NCBI RefSeq assembly: GCF_019599295.1
Contig: NZ_JAIEWN010000051.1
Span: forward strand, 5,475-38,120
Reading direction: 5' to 3'
DNA length: 32,646 nucleotides
DNA from: Oscillochloris sp. ZM17-4
GTDB taxonomy: Bacteria; Chloroflexota; Chloroflexia; Chloroflexales; Chloroflexaceae
Under the pieces are notes generated by a model. That model ran no database searches and was not told where the DNA came from. It worked only from the letters and a program-made list of their open reading frames with translations. Below, one piece after another: positions 22,866 to 32,607 of this stretch. Position numbers and translations under genes: made by a program. How positions within the stretch are numbered: position 1 is the stretch's first letter; every line of letters starts with the position of its first letter.

Positions 22866-25337
22866 CGTCCGCAGGCAGATCGCCGTCAGCGCGGCGCCCC
22901 CCAGGCCCGCCGCCGTCAGCTCCTGGGGGTCGCCGGGGAGCAGGTCGAGCATGTTGTCGCTCCACTCCACCCCGTCGCCCGCGTCCAGCCAGACCCCCTT
23001 GGCCGGCCGGTCGGCGCTGACCCGCAGGCGGTCATCGCCCAGCCGCTCCACCCGCAGCTCGGGGTCGCGCAGCTCCAGGTACTTCAGCGGCTCGGGCCAG
23101 AGCGCCGCCCGGGCCAGCGTCTCCCCGCCGCGCAGCAGCCGCGCCCCGATCACCTCGCCCGGCCCCACGGCGGGCAGGCCGCCCAGCTCGGTGGCCCGGT
23201 TCGGCCCCAGCTCGACGGATCGCCGGCCCAGCTCGCGCCGCGCGCCGCCCAGCGCGTAGGCCGTCAGCTCCAGCTCCGCCGCGACCGCCCCCAGGCCGCC
23301 GTTCACCGCCCAGATCTGCGCGCCGCCCTCGGTGTGGGCCATGTTCAGGCTCAGCGGGGCTAGCTGGCGGCGCAGGATGAAGTAGGCCGGCTTCGGGCGC
23401 AGCCGCCAGTCCACGATCGCCCAGCTCGTCACCGGCCAGCAGTCGTTGATCTGCCAGACCAGCGCGCCGCCGCAGTGCGCCCGGCCCGGCCCGCCCCAGC
23501 CCCGCCGGAATCCGGCGTAGGCGGCGGCCAGGGCCTCGGCCTGCATGAGCTGGCTGGCGTAGATGTAGCCCTCCATCTCGCCCGTCGCGCCCACCGTGTC
23601 GCTGATGTAGACGGCCAGCCGGCGCGGGCCGTCGGCGATGCCCTTGCCCACGTCGAAGGCCTTGTTGTGGAACTCGAAGCTGCGGCTGCCCGGCCGGCGC
23701 TCCTCGGGCGGGGCGAACTCCTCCACCGTGCGCATATGCGGGGCGGCCTGCATGCCGAACTCGCTCACGAAGCGCGCCGTGTACCTCGGGTAGTGCTGGT
23801 AGGGCGCCATCTGCCCGTGCCAGACATCCCAGCTGTGCCGGTCGCCCACCGTCTGGTCGGCGCTGCTGCTGCCGCCGTAGGGGCTGCCCGGCCAGTAGGG
23901 TCGGGCCGGGTCGAGCTGCGCGCAGACCTCGGGCAGCAGCTCCTCGTAGATCGCGCGGGCCGGGAAGGCGCTCGCGGCGAGGTTGCTGGTGACGCGCGCA
24001 TCGTACTTCCCGACCGACTCGGCGATCGCATAGTCCTCGTTGTTGCCACACCAGAGGGCCAGGCAGGCGTGGTGGCGCAGCCTTTTCACCTGGGCCTGGG
24101 CCTCGGCCCGCACGCTGGCCTGGAACTCCGGGTGGGCCGGGTACATCCCGCAGGCGAACATAAAGTCCTGCCAGACCAGGATGCCCCGCTCGTCGCAGGC
24201 CTGGTAGAAGGCCTCGTCCTCGTAGACCCCGCCGCCCCAGACTCGCAGCATCACCATGTTGGCCTTCGCCGCGAGATCGACCCAGGCCCGGTAGCGCTCG
24301 GGCGCGATCCGGTTGATCAGGCTATCGGCGGGGATCCAGTTGGCCCCGCCGCCGAAGATCGGCGTGCCGTTCACCTCGAAGCAGAAGCTGGTGCCCGGCG
24401 CGTCCTCCAGCGGCTCCTGCACCAGGCGCAGCCGGCGCAGGCCGAGCCGCAGCTCGCGTCGGTCGAGCGGCTCCCCCTCGCGCAGCAGGGTCGCCTCCAG
24501 GCGGTAGAGCGGCTGCGCGCCGTAGCCGTTCGGCCACCAGAGCTGCGGCTCCTCCAGGCGGAAGCTGTGGCTGGCCGCGCCGTCGGACACATCCACGCTG
24601 GCCTCATCCGCCAGCGCGCCGCCGGGGCTAATCAGGGCCAGGCGCACCCGCAGGCCCTCGGCGCCCTCCAGGGACACCGTCACCGGCAGATCGGCCGCCT
24701 CAAGGTCATCGGCCACCTCGGCCGGGCAGCGCAGCTCGGCGATGCGGGCCGCGCCCAGCTCCAGGCGCACCGGCCGCCAGGGGCCGGCGTCCATCAGGGT
24801 CGGCCCCCAGTCCCAGCCGTAGTGGTACTGGGCCTTGCGCACATAGAGCCGGCTGGCGTCGCCATTCCACAGGTGCAGCCGGCCGCGCTCGGCCTCGATC
24901 AGCTTGCCCCGGCGCATGGCCGACTCGAAGAGGATCCCCAGCTCGTTCTCGCCGGCGCGCAGCAGGCCTGAGACATCGACGCGGGCCGGGGCGAACATGT
25001 TGTCGCCGCTGTGTACCTGCCGGCCGTTCAGGATGACTGTGGCGAAGGTGTCGAGCCCGTCGAGGCAGAGTGCGCCCGGCCCGGCGGCCAGATCCTCATC
25101 GCTCAGCGCGAAGGCGCAGCGGAACAGCCAGTCGGCCTCGCCGACCCACTGGACATCAAGCTCGTTGGTTCCGAAAAATGGGTCGGGGATACGGCCGGCA
25201 GCCAGCAGGGCCGCGAAGACACCGCCGGGCACGGTGGCCGGCAGCCAGCCGTCGCCGTCGCCCAAATCGGCGGCGAGGGCGCGGCCAGCATCACGTCGCT
25301 TGAGCTGCCAGCCGGCGGTAAGGGTGATCTGATGCAT
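22860..25337 (-). CDS. Beta-mannosidase, glycoside hydrolase family 2
   Basis: An 825-aa enzyme that trims terminal beta-linked mannose from oligosaccharides. A sugar-binding jelly roll (1-190), Ig-like beta-sandwich (about 200-310), TIM barrel (about 320-620) and C-terminal Ig-like domains appear in the GH2 order. The acid/base E434 is in CGNNEDY and the nucleophile E526 in VSEFGMQ. DGLDTFATVILNG and YHYGWDWGP are typical of the mannosidase branch rather than beta-galactosidase. There is no signal peptide, so it acts inside the cell. ATG at 25337 is taken; the frame is open upstream but those codons overlap the ROK gene. It follows the ROK kinase gene in the same direction, suggesting mannoside use. 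Confidence 0.95.
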   Translation of the reverse strand: MHQITLTAGWQLKRRDAGRALAADLGDGDGWLPATVPGGVFAALLAAGRIPDPFFGTNELDVQWVGEADWLFRCAFALSDEDLAAGPGALCLDGLDTFATVILNGRQVHSGDNMFAPARVDVSGLLRAGENELGILFESAMRRGKLIEAERGRLHLWNGDASRLYVRKAQYHYGWDWGPTLMDAGPWRPVRLELGAARIAELRCPAEVADDLEAADLPVTVSLEGAEGLRVRLALISPGGALADEASVDVSDGAASHSFRLEEPQLWWPNGYGAQPLYRLEATLLREGEPLDRRELRLGLRRLRLVQEPLEDAPGTSFCFEVNGTPIFGGGANWIPADSLINRIAPERYRAWVDLAAKANMVMLRVWGGGVYEDEAFYQACDERGILVWQDFMFACGMYPAHPEFQASVRAEAQAQVKRLRHHACLALWCGNNEDYAIAESVGKYDARVTSNLAASAFPARAIYEELLPEVCAQLDPARPYWPGSPYGGSSSADQTVGDRHSWDVWHGQMAPYQHYPRYTARFVSEFGMQAAPHMRTVEEFAPPEERRPGSRSFEFHNKAFDVGKGIADGPRRLAVYISDTVGATGEMEGYIYASQLMQAEALAAAYAGFRRGWGGPGRAHCGGALVWQINDCWPVTSWAIVDWRLRPKPAYFILRRQLAPLSLNMAHTEGGAQIWAVNGGLGAVAAELELTAYALGGARRELGRRSVELGPNRATELGGLPAVGPGEVIGARLLRGGETLARAALWPEPLKYLELRDPELRVERLGDDRLRVSADRPAKGVWLDAGDGVEWSDNMLDLLPGDPQELTAAGLGGAALTAICLRTA

Positions 25338-25381
25338 GAGGTATGCTCTCCAGCTACTGTTGGGCACAGCGCGCTGCCATT

Positions 25382-25401
25382 GGGCGCAGCACGCTGCGCC
25401 C
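25382..25401. repeat. Short perfect hairpin after the ROK gene
   Basis: GGGCGCAGC-AC-GCTGCGCCC lies 10 nt past the ROK stop (25412, minus), before the mannosidase start at 25337. The 9-bp stem is of the same G/C type as the hairpin at 30362-30390. Confidence 0.6.
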
Positions 25402-25411
25402 GTACATCGTC

Positions 25412-26278
25412 CTAGAGGTCTGCCGCCGCGCCGAGCAGGGCGGCGTGGGCGCCGCGCTCGCCGGGCAGCGCGGGCACGGGCAGGGCCGCGCCCAGGGCGG
25501 GCAGGAAGTGCGCGCCAGCGCCGGCCAGCCCGCCGAGCACCAGCAGGGCCTCGGCGCGAAACTGGGCGACGTAGGGGGCGAGAAAGCGCCCCAGGTCGTC
25601 GCCGAAGGATGCGAACCCCGCCCGCATGGCCGCGTCGCCCCCGGCGGCCCGCCCGGCGGCCGCGCGGATGTCGTCTGCCCCCAGGCGGGCCTGGAGCCCG
25701 CGGATGGAGAACCAGTCGTCGGCCTGGGCACCCTGGAAGGGCTGGTCCCACAGCTCGCCGCCCACGGTCGCCTCCGGCCCGGCGCGCACGGCCCGGCCGT
25801 CGGCCACGAAGCAGGCCCCCAGCCCGGTGCCCAGGGTGACCCCGATCACCCGGCGGAAGGGCGTGCCCGCGCCGAAGCGGGCCTCGCCGACCACGGCGGC
25901 CTCGGCGTCGTTGCGGAAGGCGATAGGCGGTGCCGGGTCGGGCAGCGCGGCGCGCATGGCCGCGCCCACGTCCGCGCCGTAGAGCGCCGCGTACTTGTGG
26001 CGCATCAGGCTCACCCCGCGCCCGTAGTCGAAGGGGTTGGGGAAGGCCGCGCCCACCCCGCGCAGGGCGCGGCCCTCAAGCTCGGCCACGTGCCCCGCCA
26101 CGACCCTGTGGAACAGCGCGAGCAGCTCCTCGGCCGACGCCCCGCTGTCCACCGGCGTCTGGCGCACCGGCCCGACCACCGCCGGGGACGCGTCCACCAG
26201 CCCGCTCTTCACCGAGGTGCCGCCCACGTCCAGGGCAATGACGACGCCCGCTGGCAGTTTAAGGGGCGCTCGGCGCAT
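25412..26278 (-). CDS. ROK-family sugar kinase
   Basis: A 288-aa kinase of the ROK group (glucokinase or related). ATP-binding and phosphate motifs are ALDVGGTSVKSGLV (15-28) and VTLGTGLGACFV; the catalytic Asp is D124 in FRNDAEAA, and AEALLVLGGLAGAG is the adenosine motif. The zinc-binding CxCGxxGC motif of many ROK kinases is absent, so this is the zinc-free type. The ATG at 26278 has an AAAGGAGG site. Together with the adjacent beta-mannosidase it may phosphorylate released mannose or glucose. The gap before it (26279-26379) holds a short palindrome. Confidence 0.9.
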   Translation of the reverse strand: MRRAPLKLPAGVVIALDVGGTSVKSGLVDASPAVVGPVRQTPVDSGASAEELLALFHRVVAGHVAELEGRALRGVGAAFPNPFDYGRGVSLMRHKYAALYGADVGAAMRAALPDPAPPIAFRNDAEAAVVGEARFGAGTPFRRVIGVTLGTGLGACFVADGRAVRAGPEATVGGELWDQPFQGAQADDWFSIRGLQARLGADDIRAAAGRAAGGDAAMRAGFASFGDDLGRFLAPYVAQFRAEALLVLGGLAGAGAHFLPALGAALPVPALPGERGAHAALLGAAADL

Positions 26279-26324
26279 GGATGGGCCTCCTTTGGCCATG
26301 GGTGCTGCCCTGTCACGTCGATAG

Positions 26325-26336
26325 CCCCTATAGGGG
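26325..26336. promoter_or_regulatory. 12-bp palindrome upstream of the ROK gene
   Basis: CCCCTATAGGGG lies 47 nt before the ROK start codon, between the BatA/VWA stop and the ROK gene, with CTGTC and GACAG halves outside it. It may be an operator for the sugar genes. No promoter is clear. Confidence 0.35.
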
Positions 26337-26379
26337 ACAGAATGGCTGAGCCAGCATTGGTGCGCCCCGAATACAGCCC

Positions 26380-28299
26380 CTAGCGCGCCGCCGCCCGCCG
26401 CTGCCGCCAGCGCTGGCGCAGGTAGGCCAGGCCGTTGCGCTGGTAGACCAGCCACTCGACCACCAGGATGACCAGGGCGGCCAGGGCCAGCCAGCGCCAC
26501 AGCTCCTGACGCCCCTCGCGCTCGCGGCTGATCGTGCTCTGCGCCCCGCTGGTCTGCGGCACGGTCAGGTCGCGCTGCGCGGCGATCGTCGACTCCCTGG
26601 GCGAGAATAGGTTCACCGCGTAGCGGTGGCTCGCCACCACCGCGCCGTCGCGCAGCTCCTCCAGCGTGTAGACCCCCAGCGGGTCGGTGTCGACATAGAT
26701 CGCCTGTCCTTCGCGGATCTGCACGCCGCCGTCGCGCGAGCTGGACAGCGTGCCGTCCGGCCGCGTCACCCGCACCTCCGTCACGCTGGCGTCCACCTGG
26801 AGCGCCAGGGGCTGGCCGGGCAGCAGCTGTGAGGCCTCGGCGCCGCTGCCGGGGGCCAGGTAGCTCATCAGGTTGGAGAGCAGCAGCGGGAAGGCCACCT
26901 GCAGCGGCAGGTCGGAGTTGTGCAGGTCGAAGGCCAGCACCGCGACCCGCCGCCCGTCGCGCTCGCCCACCGCCAGCAGCGGCGCGCCGTCGCTGTCCAC
27001 CAGCACCCGCGCCCAGCTCCCCGGCACGATCCGCGCCGCCTTCAGCACGCTCACCTCGCTCAGGCTCACGTTGCGCAGGATGGGGTCGTCGCCGCCGATC
27101 GGGCGCAGGCTGGGGAACGCGATCTCGCCCGTCACCGAGAAGTAGTCGGTGCTGCTGATCGGCCCGATGAAGAGCAGATTGCCCGGCGGCAGGGTCGCCG
27201 GCGCCCGCCCGTCGATGATCGTCACCGGGATCTGGGTGGCTGTCTCGGTGAAGGTGCTTGTCCCGCTGATCGCCTTCGTCACCTGGATGCCGGGCAGCAG
27301 GGCGAGGCCGGTCTCTAGGAAGCGGTTGCCGGGGCTGATAAGACGCACGTTCAGCGCGTCGCCCAGGGTGCTCACGGCGTAGGCCCGGTCGTCGGCGGCC
27401 AGGGCGTCCGCGCCGTCCAGGCGCGCCTCGACCACCCGCACCTGGGGCGGGATCTCGGCCACGATGCTCTGGCCGCGGGCCGCGTCGGGCTCAAGGCTCA
27501 GGTTATAGGCGTTGAAGATCGCCCCGTCGAGGTAGATATCGAGGCGACGCGCGGCGGCGGACGCACCGTAGTTCGTCACCTGCACAAAGAGCGTCTGCGA
27601 GTTCTGGCCGGGCTGGAGCGAGATCGCGCTCACGGCCACATTCTCGGTGTCGCGGCCGATCGGGAAGTAGCTGACCCGGGCCGGCACGCGGATGTCGCCG
27701 GGGATGCTGACGTTGCCGTCGGAGATGATCGCGACCTCGCTGTCCTCCTCACGGGCGGCCAGGGCTGAGGCCAGGGTGAGCGGCTGTCCGAGGTCGCTGC
27801 CGCCGCCGTTGTCGAGCTGGATGTCGCCGATCGCCTGCCGCAGCTCGCGCCGGTCGCTGGTCGAGGCGGCGGGCACCTGCATGGTGCCGCCGGCGGCGAT
27901 GATCGTGGCCCGGCCGCCGTCGGGCAACTGGTCGATCAGCTGGGTGGCCTTGGCCTTAGCGGCCTCCAGCCGCGAGGTCGGCTCATCGGCGGCGCCCATG
28001 CTGGCCGAGTGGTCGAGGATGATGATCAGGTTGCGTCCGCTGATCCCCTGGGTCTGGAAGAAGGGCCGGGCCAGGGCCAGCACCAGCAGCAGCATGAGCA
28101 GGAGCTGGAGCAGTAGCAGCAGGCTGCGGCGCAGCTTCTGCCAGGGCGCGTTGGCCTCCACGTCGCGCACCATCTTCCGCCAGAGGAAGGTGGACGAGAC
28201 CGGGCGCTCCTCGCGGCGCAGCTTGAGCAGGTACATGGCCACGATGATCGGGCCGACGATCGCGGCGCCGAGCAGGGCCAGGGGCGAGATCAGGGACAT
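26380..28299 (-). CDS. BatA-like VWA-domain membrane protein
   Basis: A 639-aa protein. The N-terminal BatA region has two TMs (about 5-27 and 58-80) around a basic loop (FLWRKMVRDVEANAPWQKL). A VWA domain follows (about 90-265) whose MIDAS begins D96-x-S98-x-S100 (ILDHSASMG). A large beta-rich extracellular part comes next, then a C-terminal TM (about 610-630, WLALAALVILVVEWLV) and a basic tail. It is the last gene of the MoxR/DUF58 operon, where VWA proteins are thought to receive or display substrates of the MoxR ATPase. The ATG at 28299 has a GGAGG site; the frame upstream is heptamer repeats. The family's exact role is not settled. Confidence 0.88.
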   Translation of the reverse strand: MSLISPLALLGAAIVGPIIVAMYLLKLRREERPVSSTFLWRKMVRDVEANAPWQKLRRSLLLLLQLLLMLLLVLALARPFFQTQGISGRNLIIILDHSASMGAADEPTSRLEAAKAKATQLIDQLPDGGRATIIAAGGTMQVPAASTSDRRELRQAIGDIQLDNGGGSDLGQPLTLASALAAREEDSEVAIISDGNVSIPGDIRVPARVSYFPIGRDTENVAVSAISLQPGQNSQTLFVQVTNYGASAAARRLDIYLDGAIFNAYNLSLEPDAARGQSIVAEIPPQVRVVEARLDGADALAADDRAYAVSTLGDALNVRLISPGNRFLETGLALLPGIQVTKAISGTSTFTETATQIPVTIIDGRAPATLPPGNLLFIGPISSTDYFSVTGEIAFPSLRPIGGDDPILRNVSLSEVSVLKAARIVPGSWARVLVDSDGAPLLAVGERDGRRVAVLAFDLHNSDLPLQVAFPLLLSNLMSYLAPGSGAEASQLLPGQPLALQVDASVTEVRVTRPDGTLSSSRDGGVQIREGQAIYVDTDPLGVYTLEELRDGAVVASHRYAVNLFSPRESTIAAQRDLTVPQTSGAQSTISREREGRQELWRWLALAALVILVVEWLVYQRNGLAYLRQRWRQRRAAAR

Positions 28300-28312
28300 G
28301 TGCCCTCCGGGC

Positions 28313-28388
28313 AAATGTTGAATGTTGAATGTTGAATGTTGAGTGTCCGCATTCAGCATTCAACATTCAACATTTAACATTCAACATT
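28313..28388. repeat. Two-armed heptamer array with TCCG loop
   Basis: The left arm (28313-28345) is AAATGTT, three GAATGTT and GAGTG. The loop is TCCG. The right arm (28350-28388) is CATTCAG, CATTCAA twice, CATTTAA, CATTCAA, CATT. It fills the 87-nt gap between DUF58 (its stop codon lies in the last unit) and the BatA-like gene. Confidence 0.95.
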
Positions 28389-29271
28389 ATCTCAGCACGC
28401 CGCGCCTGCGCATCTGCGAGAGCACAAACTCATCGACGGGGACGGAGGTATCGACGGCCAGGTAGCTCATGCCGCGCCCGTTGCAGAAGCTCTCGATCTC
28501 CTCGCGCCAGCGCTCCAGGCCCTCGCGGTAGCGCTGGATCAGGCCGATGTCGGCGCTGATCTCCACCGGATCGCCGCCCTCCACATCCACCAGCGTAAAG
28601 TCGCCGTCGAGATCGGGGGCGATCTCCTGGGGCGCCAGGACGTGCATCACCGTCACCTCGAAGGGCCGCGACGAGAGCGCGCCGAGGGCCTCCTTCCAGC
28701 CGGGGTCGAGCAGGTCGGAGCAGAGCAGCAGCGGGCCGGGGGTGCGCGCCGTCTGCATGTAGGTTCGGCAGGACTTCGCCAGGTCGCCGCCCTTGCCGGG
28801 CGCGAGGCGCTGGAGGAAGCTGAACAGCGGGATGGCCCCGCGCTTGCCGCGCACGCTGGGCATGGGCACGGCCTGCGGCCCCGCGCCGAAGGCGCTCACG
28901 CTCACCCGGTCGAGGTTGCTCAGGGCGATGTAGCCGTAGGCGCCGGCCAGCCGCTTGGCATACTGCAGCTTGTTGGGCGCGCCCCAGTCCATGCTGGCGC
29001 TGGTGTCCACCAGCAGGTGGACGCTCAGCTCCTCCTCGGCCACGAACAGCTTCAGGTAGAAGCGCTCGGCGCGGGCGTAGAGGTTCCAGTCGATCTGGCG
29101 GATGTCATCGCCGCTCGTGTAGGGCCGGAAGTCGGCGAACTCCACCGACGAGCCGCGCCGCGGGCTGCGCCGCTCGCCCTGGATGTCGCCCGCCATCGCC
29201 CGCCGGGTGAGGATCGACAGATTGTCCAGCTTGCGGATGAATGATGATTCGAGGAGGGGTTCGGTGGTCAT
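28387..29271 (-). CDS. DUF58 domain protein
   Basis: A 294-aa soluble protein of the DUF58 family found beside MoxR ATPases. The core signature is FADFRPYTSGDDIRQIDWNL (about 46-65), followed by a VWA-like fold with a DxSxS segment (LLVDTSASMDWG). The N-terminal half also contains RRAMAGDIQGERRSPRRGSS, the basic stretch before the core. It likely cooperates with MoxR in folding or activating a membrane complex; the exact role in Chloroflexota is unknown. The ATG at 29271 has GAGGGCAT upstream. A 24-bp hairpin lies between it and MoxR. Confidence 0.92.
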   Translation of the reverse strand: MTTEPLLESSFIRKLDNLSILTRRAMAGDIQGERRSPRRGSSVEFADFRPYTSGDDIRQIDWNLYARAERFYLKLFVAEEELSVHLLVDTSASMDWGAPNKLQYAKRLAGAYGYIALSNLDRVSVSAFGAGPQAVPMPSVRGKRGAIPLFSFLQRLAPGKGGDLAKSCRTYMQTARTPGPLLLCSDLLDPGWKEALGALSSRPFEVTVMHVLAPQEIAPDLDGDFTLVDVEGGDPVEISADIGLIQRYREGLERWREEIESFCNGRGMSYLAVDTSVPVDEFVLSQMRRRGVLR

Positions 29272-29283
29272 ATGCCCTCGTAG

Positions 29284-29334
29284 GGCCGAAGCATCTGAGA
29301 TGCGCGCAAAGCGCGCATCTCAGATGCTTCGGCC
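29284..29334 (-). terminator. 24-bp perfect hairpin with AAA triloop after MoxR
   Basis: Positions 29284-29307 and 29311-29334 are exact complements around AAA. The stem starts immediately at the MoxR stop codon (29335) and ends 13 nt before the DUF58 start, so it fills the operon gap. No U-tract follows. It could protect the upstream message end or reduce read-through. This is the longest of the triloop hairpins. Confidence 0.75.
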
Positions 29335-30345
<1,011 letters not shown>

Positions 30346-30361
30346 CTATAGTCTCCTGTTG

Positions 30362-30390
30362 GGGCGCAGCAGCGCCGCGCTGCTGCGCCC
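30362..30390. repeat. 13-bp perfect hairpin with triloop before MoxR
   Basis: GGGCGCAGCAGCG (30362-30374) pairs with 30378-30390 around CCG. It lies 4 nt past the stop of the coiled-coil gene and 16 nt before the MoxR start. Confidence 0.7.
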
Positions 30391-30394
30391 TCAC

Positions 30395-31962
30395 TTACTG
30401 GCTCGCTCCCGGCTCCAGCTGCGAGAAGTAGCGCCGCACAAAGTCCTTCAGGTGCGGCGGGATGTAGCCGCGGTCGAGGGCCTCGCTGGCCGCCCGCGAG
30501 TACTCGGGGTAGATCTGCTCGTAGGGCACCACCGAGGGGTTGCTGGCCCCTGGCAGGTTGCTCTGGCCCTGCTGGGTCTGGCTCTGGCCTCCCTGCCCCT
30601 GCTGGCCCTGCACGAAGTCGGGGTTGCCCGTCTGCCCGGAGGGCTTGAAGGGCTGGTAGACCATGCCCGAGCTGCCGCTGCCCTGGCCCTGCTGTCCCGC
30701 CGGGCGGTTCGGGTCGACGTTGCTGCCATTGTTGCTCTGGCCCTGGCCAAGGTTCGGCGCGTTGCTGCCGCCGCCGCCCTGCTGGCCCTGCTGGCCCTGC
30801 TGGCCCTGCTGGCCCTGGCCTGCTGCGCCCCTTCACCGGCCTGGGCGATCTGCTCGCGCGCGCTCTGCATCTGCGAGAGCGACTGCTGGGTCGCCTGCTG
30901 GTTCGCCAGATCCTGCTGGGCCTGCTGTGTGTTCTGCGCGGCCTGCTGGAGCTGCTGGGCCGCCTGCTGGGGGTCGCCGCTGCGCAGCGCGCTGGCCGCG
31001 TTCGCAAGACTCTGGGCCGTCTGCTGGTCGCTGCCAGACATCTGGGCGGCCTGCTGGGCGAGCTGGTCGGCCAGCTGCTGGCGCTGCTCCTCGGACATCT
31101 GGGCGATCTGGTCGGCGAGCTGCTGAAGATCCTGCGCGGCCTGGTTCAGGTCGGGGCGCTGGCTCGGCTGACGCCCGGAGAGCGCCTCGAGGTTCCGCGC
31201 CATCTGCTCAAGGGCCGCGCGTCGCGAGTCGGCGCTCGGGTCGAGCTGCTGCTGGAGCCGGGCCTCGGCGGCCGAGAGGTCGGCCAGGGCGTCCTGCTTC
31301 TCGCCGGGGTTGCGGCGCAGGCTCTCGCGCAGGGCGTCGAGCTCCTTCTGGAGCTGCTCAAGGTCGGCCGGGCTCAGGTCGGCGTTCCTGGCCAGCTCCT
31401 GCTCAAGCTGCGTGATCTGCTGCTCGGCCTGGACGAGCGCCTCCTGCACCGCCTGCCGCTGGGCGATCACCGCGTCCTGCGGGTTGGGGATAACCAGCAG
31501 CGCGATGCCGAAGGCCAGGGGCGCGAGGCTCCACAGCAGCCAGGTGCGGTCGAAGCGCAGCGGCAGCTGGCCGGCCTTCAGGGCGCGGGCGATCATGCCG
31601 GCGTCCTCCTGCTGGCGCTCGCTGAGTGCGTCGTGGGCCTCCCGCTGGTGCAGCTCGAACGCCGTGGAGAGGCGCTCGCGCAGGTCGAGCAGGATATCGA
31701 CCCGCTGGGCCACCCGCCGGGGCGGCAGGGGCTTCAGCAGGGCGTAGCCCAGGACGGCCAGCAGCCAGATCAGCAGCGGCGCGAGCGCCCACAGCCGCAG
31801 GCTCACGATCGGCACGAAGCGGCCGGCCAGCGCGATCAGCGCAAACCCGGCCGCCCCCGCCCAGAGCGTCCTGCTGGCGAAGAGAAGCGTATCGCTGAGC
31901 CGCAGCCGCAGGCCAAGCGGGCCGAGCTGCTTCTTGACGGTGTCGTAGGAGGAGAGGGTCAT
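30395..31962 (-). CDS. Coiled-coil membrane protein of the MoxR operon, with an apparent frameshift
   Basis: Restored length is about 522 aa. Three TM segments lie in the first 165 residues (LWAGAAGFALIALAG; LWALAPLLIWLLAVLGYALL; LLWSLAPLAFGIALLVIP). A long Gln/Ala-rich coiled coil follows (about 165-375), then a Gly/Gln-rich linker and a conserved end (YEQIYPEYSRAASEALDRGY; HLKDFVRRYFSQLEPGASQ). The frame breaks near 30828-30831, where the minus strand has GGGG: one extra G would join the coiled coil to the GQGQQGQQG linker. Without it the protein runs on as Arg/Ala/Ser-rich junk to 30448. It is probably a sequencing or homopolymer indel, but could be real. The style resembles DUF4175-type proteins of MoxR clusters. 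ATG 31962 follows AAAGGTAG. Confidence 0.82.
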
Positions 31963-31975
31963 GGGCTACCTTTGT

Positions 31976-32115
31976 AGTGTTGAGTGTTGAGTGTTGAGTG
32001 CCTCAGAGGCGGAGCAGGCAGCACCTTGTCGGTGTCTACACTGCTTATTGTCAAGACGTAGCGCTTAGCCGTAGGGTTCCATAACTCAACACTCAACACT
32101 CAACACTCAACACTC
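31976..32115. repeat. Two-armed heptamer array (TTGAGTG) with an 84-nt loop
   Basis: The left arm (31976-32000) is AGTG plus three TTGAGTG. The right arm (32085-32115) is CTCAA, three CACTCAA and CACTC. The arms are 84 nt apart, unlike the short loops of other arrays. The loop reads TTGACA on the minus strand at 32050-32055, a possible -35 for the operon, without a good -10. Confidence 0.93.
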
Positions 32116-32116
32116 C

Positions 32117-32539
32117 TCACTGCTCCTTCCGCCACACGTGCTTCTCGACGACCTGGCGGGCCAGGCTGCCGTGCTCCCAGACCTCGACGACGCGCTGGCT
32201 GACGATCGTGACCGTGTTGCGCACGAGGTCGGCGTCGGGCCTGATGATCGCTGCGGCCTGCTGCGGGGCGGGGATCACGGCGGGCAGACGGGCGGCCTCG
32301 GCGCGGCGGCGCAGCCAGGCCACGCCGGCCTCGGCGGCCACGGTGGCCAGCCCCACCGCCAGCGCCGTGCCGACCTGCTTGACCTGGGCGACCGGCAGCC
32401 GCTGGCCGGCGATCATGATCGATAGAGGCTGCTCTGCGCGGGCCAGGGCGTCCTGCTGGAGGGGGCCGCCGCACGCGCCGCAGTAGCGGTTGTCGAGGGG
32501 GTTGCCGTGCTGACACGCCGGGCAGATTCGCTCAACCAT
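32117..32539 (-). CDS. Zinc-ribbon protein heading the MoxR operon
   Basis: A 140-aa protein. The N-terminal zinc ribbon has C6-x2-C9 (ICPACQ) and C20-x2-C23 (YCGACGG). A hydrophobic Ala/Val/Gly segment follows at about 55-75 (VGTALAVGLATVAAEAGVAW), possibly a membrane helix, then a polar C-terminal part (TVTIVSQRVVEVWEHGSLAR). It has no enzyme motif. The ATG at 32539 has a GAGGAG site; upstream codons are not used because the promoter (32578-32607) puts the start of transcription near 32571. It probably acts with the following MoxR, DUF58 and VWA genes. Confidence 0.85.
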   Translation of the reverse strand: MVERICPACQHGNPLDNRYCGACGGPLQQDALARAEQPLSIMIAGQRLPVAQVKQVGTALAVGLATVAAEAGVAWLRRRAEAARLPAVIPAPQQAAAIIRPDADLVRNTVTIVSQRVVEVWEHGSLARQVVEKHVWRKEQ

Positions 32540-32577
32540 CGGGGGGCTCCTCGTGGGTAGGGTGACACGGTGCATGA

Positions 32578-32607
32578 AGTATAACATTGCGCAGAATCGG
32601 GTGTCAA
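32578..32607 (-). promoter_or_regulatory. Sigma-70-type promoter of the MoxR operon
   Basis: On the minus strand, TTGACA (32602-32607) is followed by a 17-nt spacer and TTATAC (32579-32584); TATACT at 18 nt is an alternative. Transcription would start about 30 nt before the ATG at 32539. This is the best promoter in the window. Confidence 0.8.

Noticed and set aside
30448-30830. The Arg/Ala/Ser-rich C-terminus in the uncorrected coiled-coil frame
   Set aside because: It is the out-of-frame reading of a Gly/Gln-rich linker and a conserved end; the correct frame continues to 30395 after a one-base change.
32050-32055. TTGACA in the array loop as an internal operon promoter
   Set aside because: No acceptable -10 lies 16-18 nt downstream; kept only as a note in the array entry.
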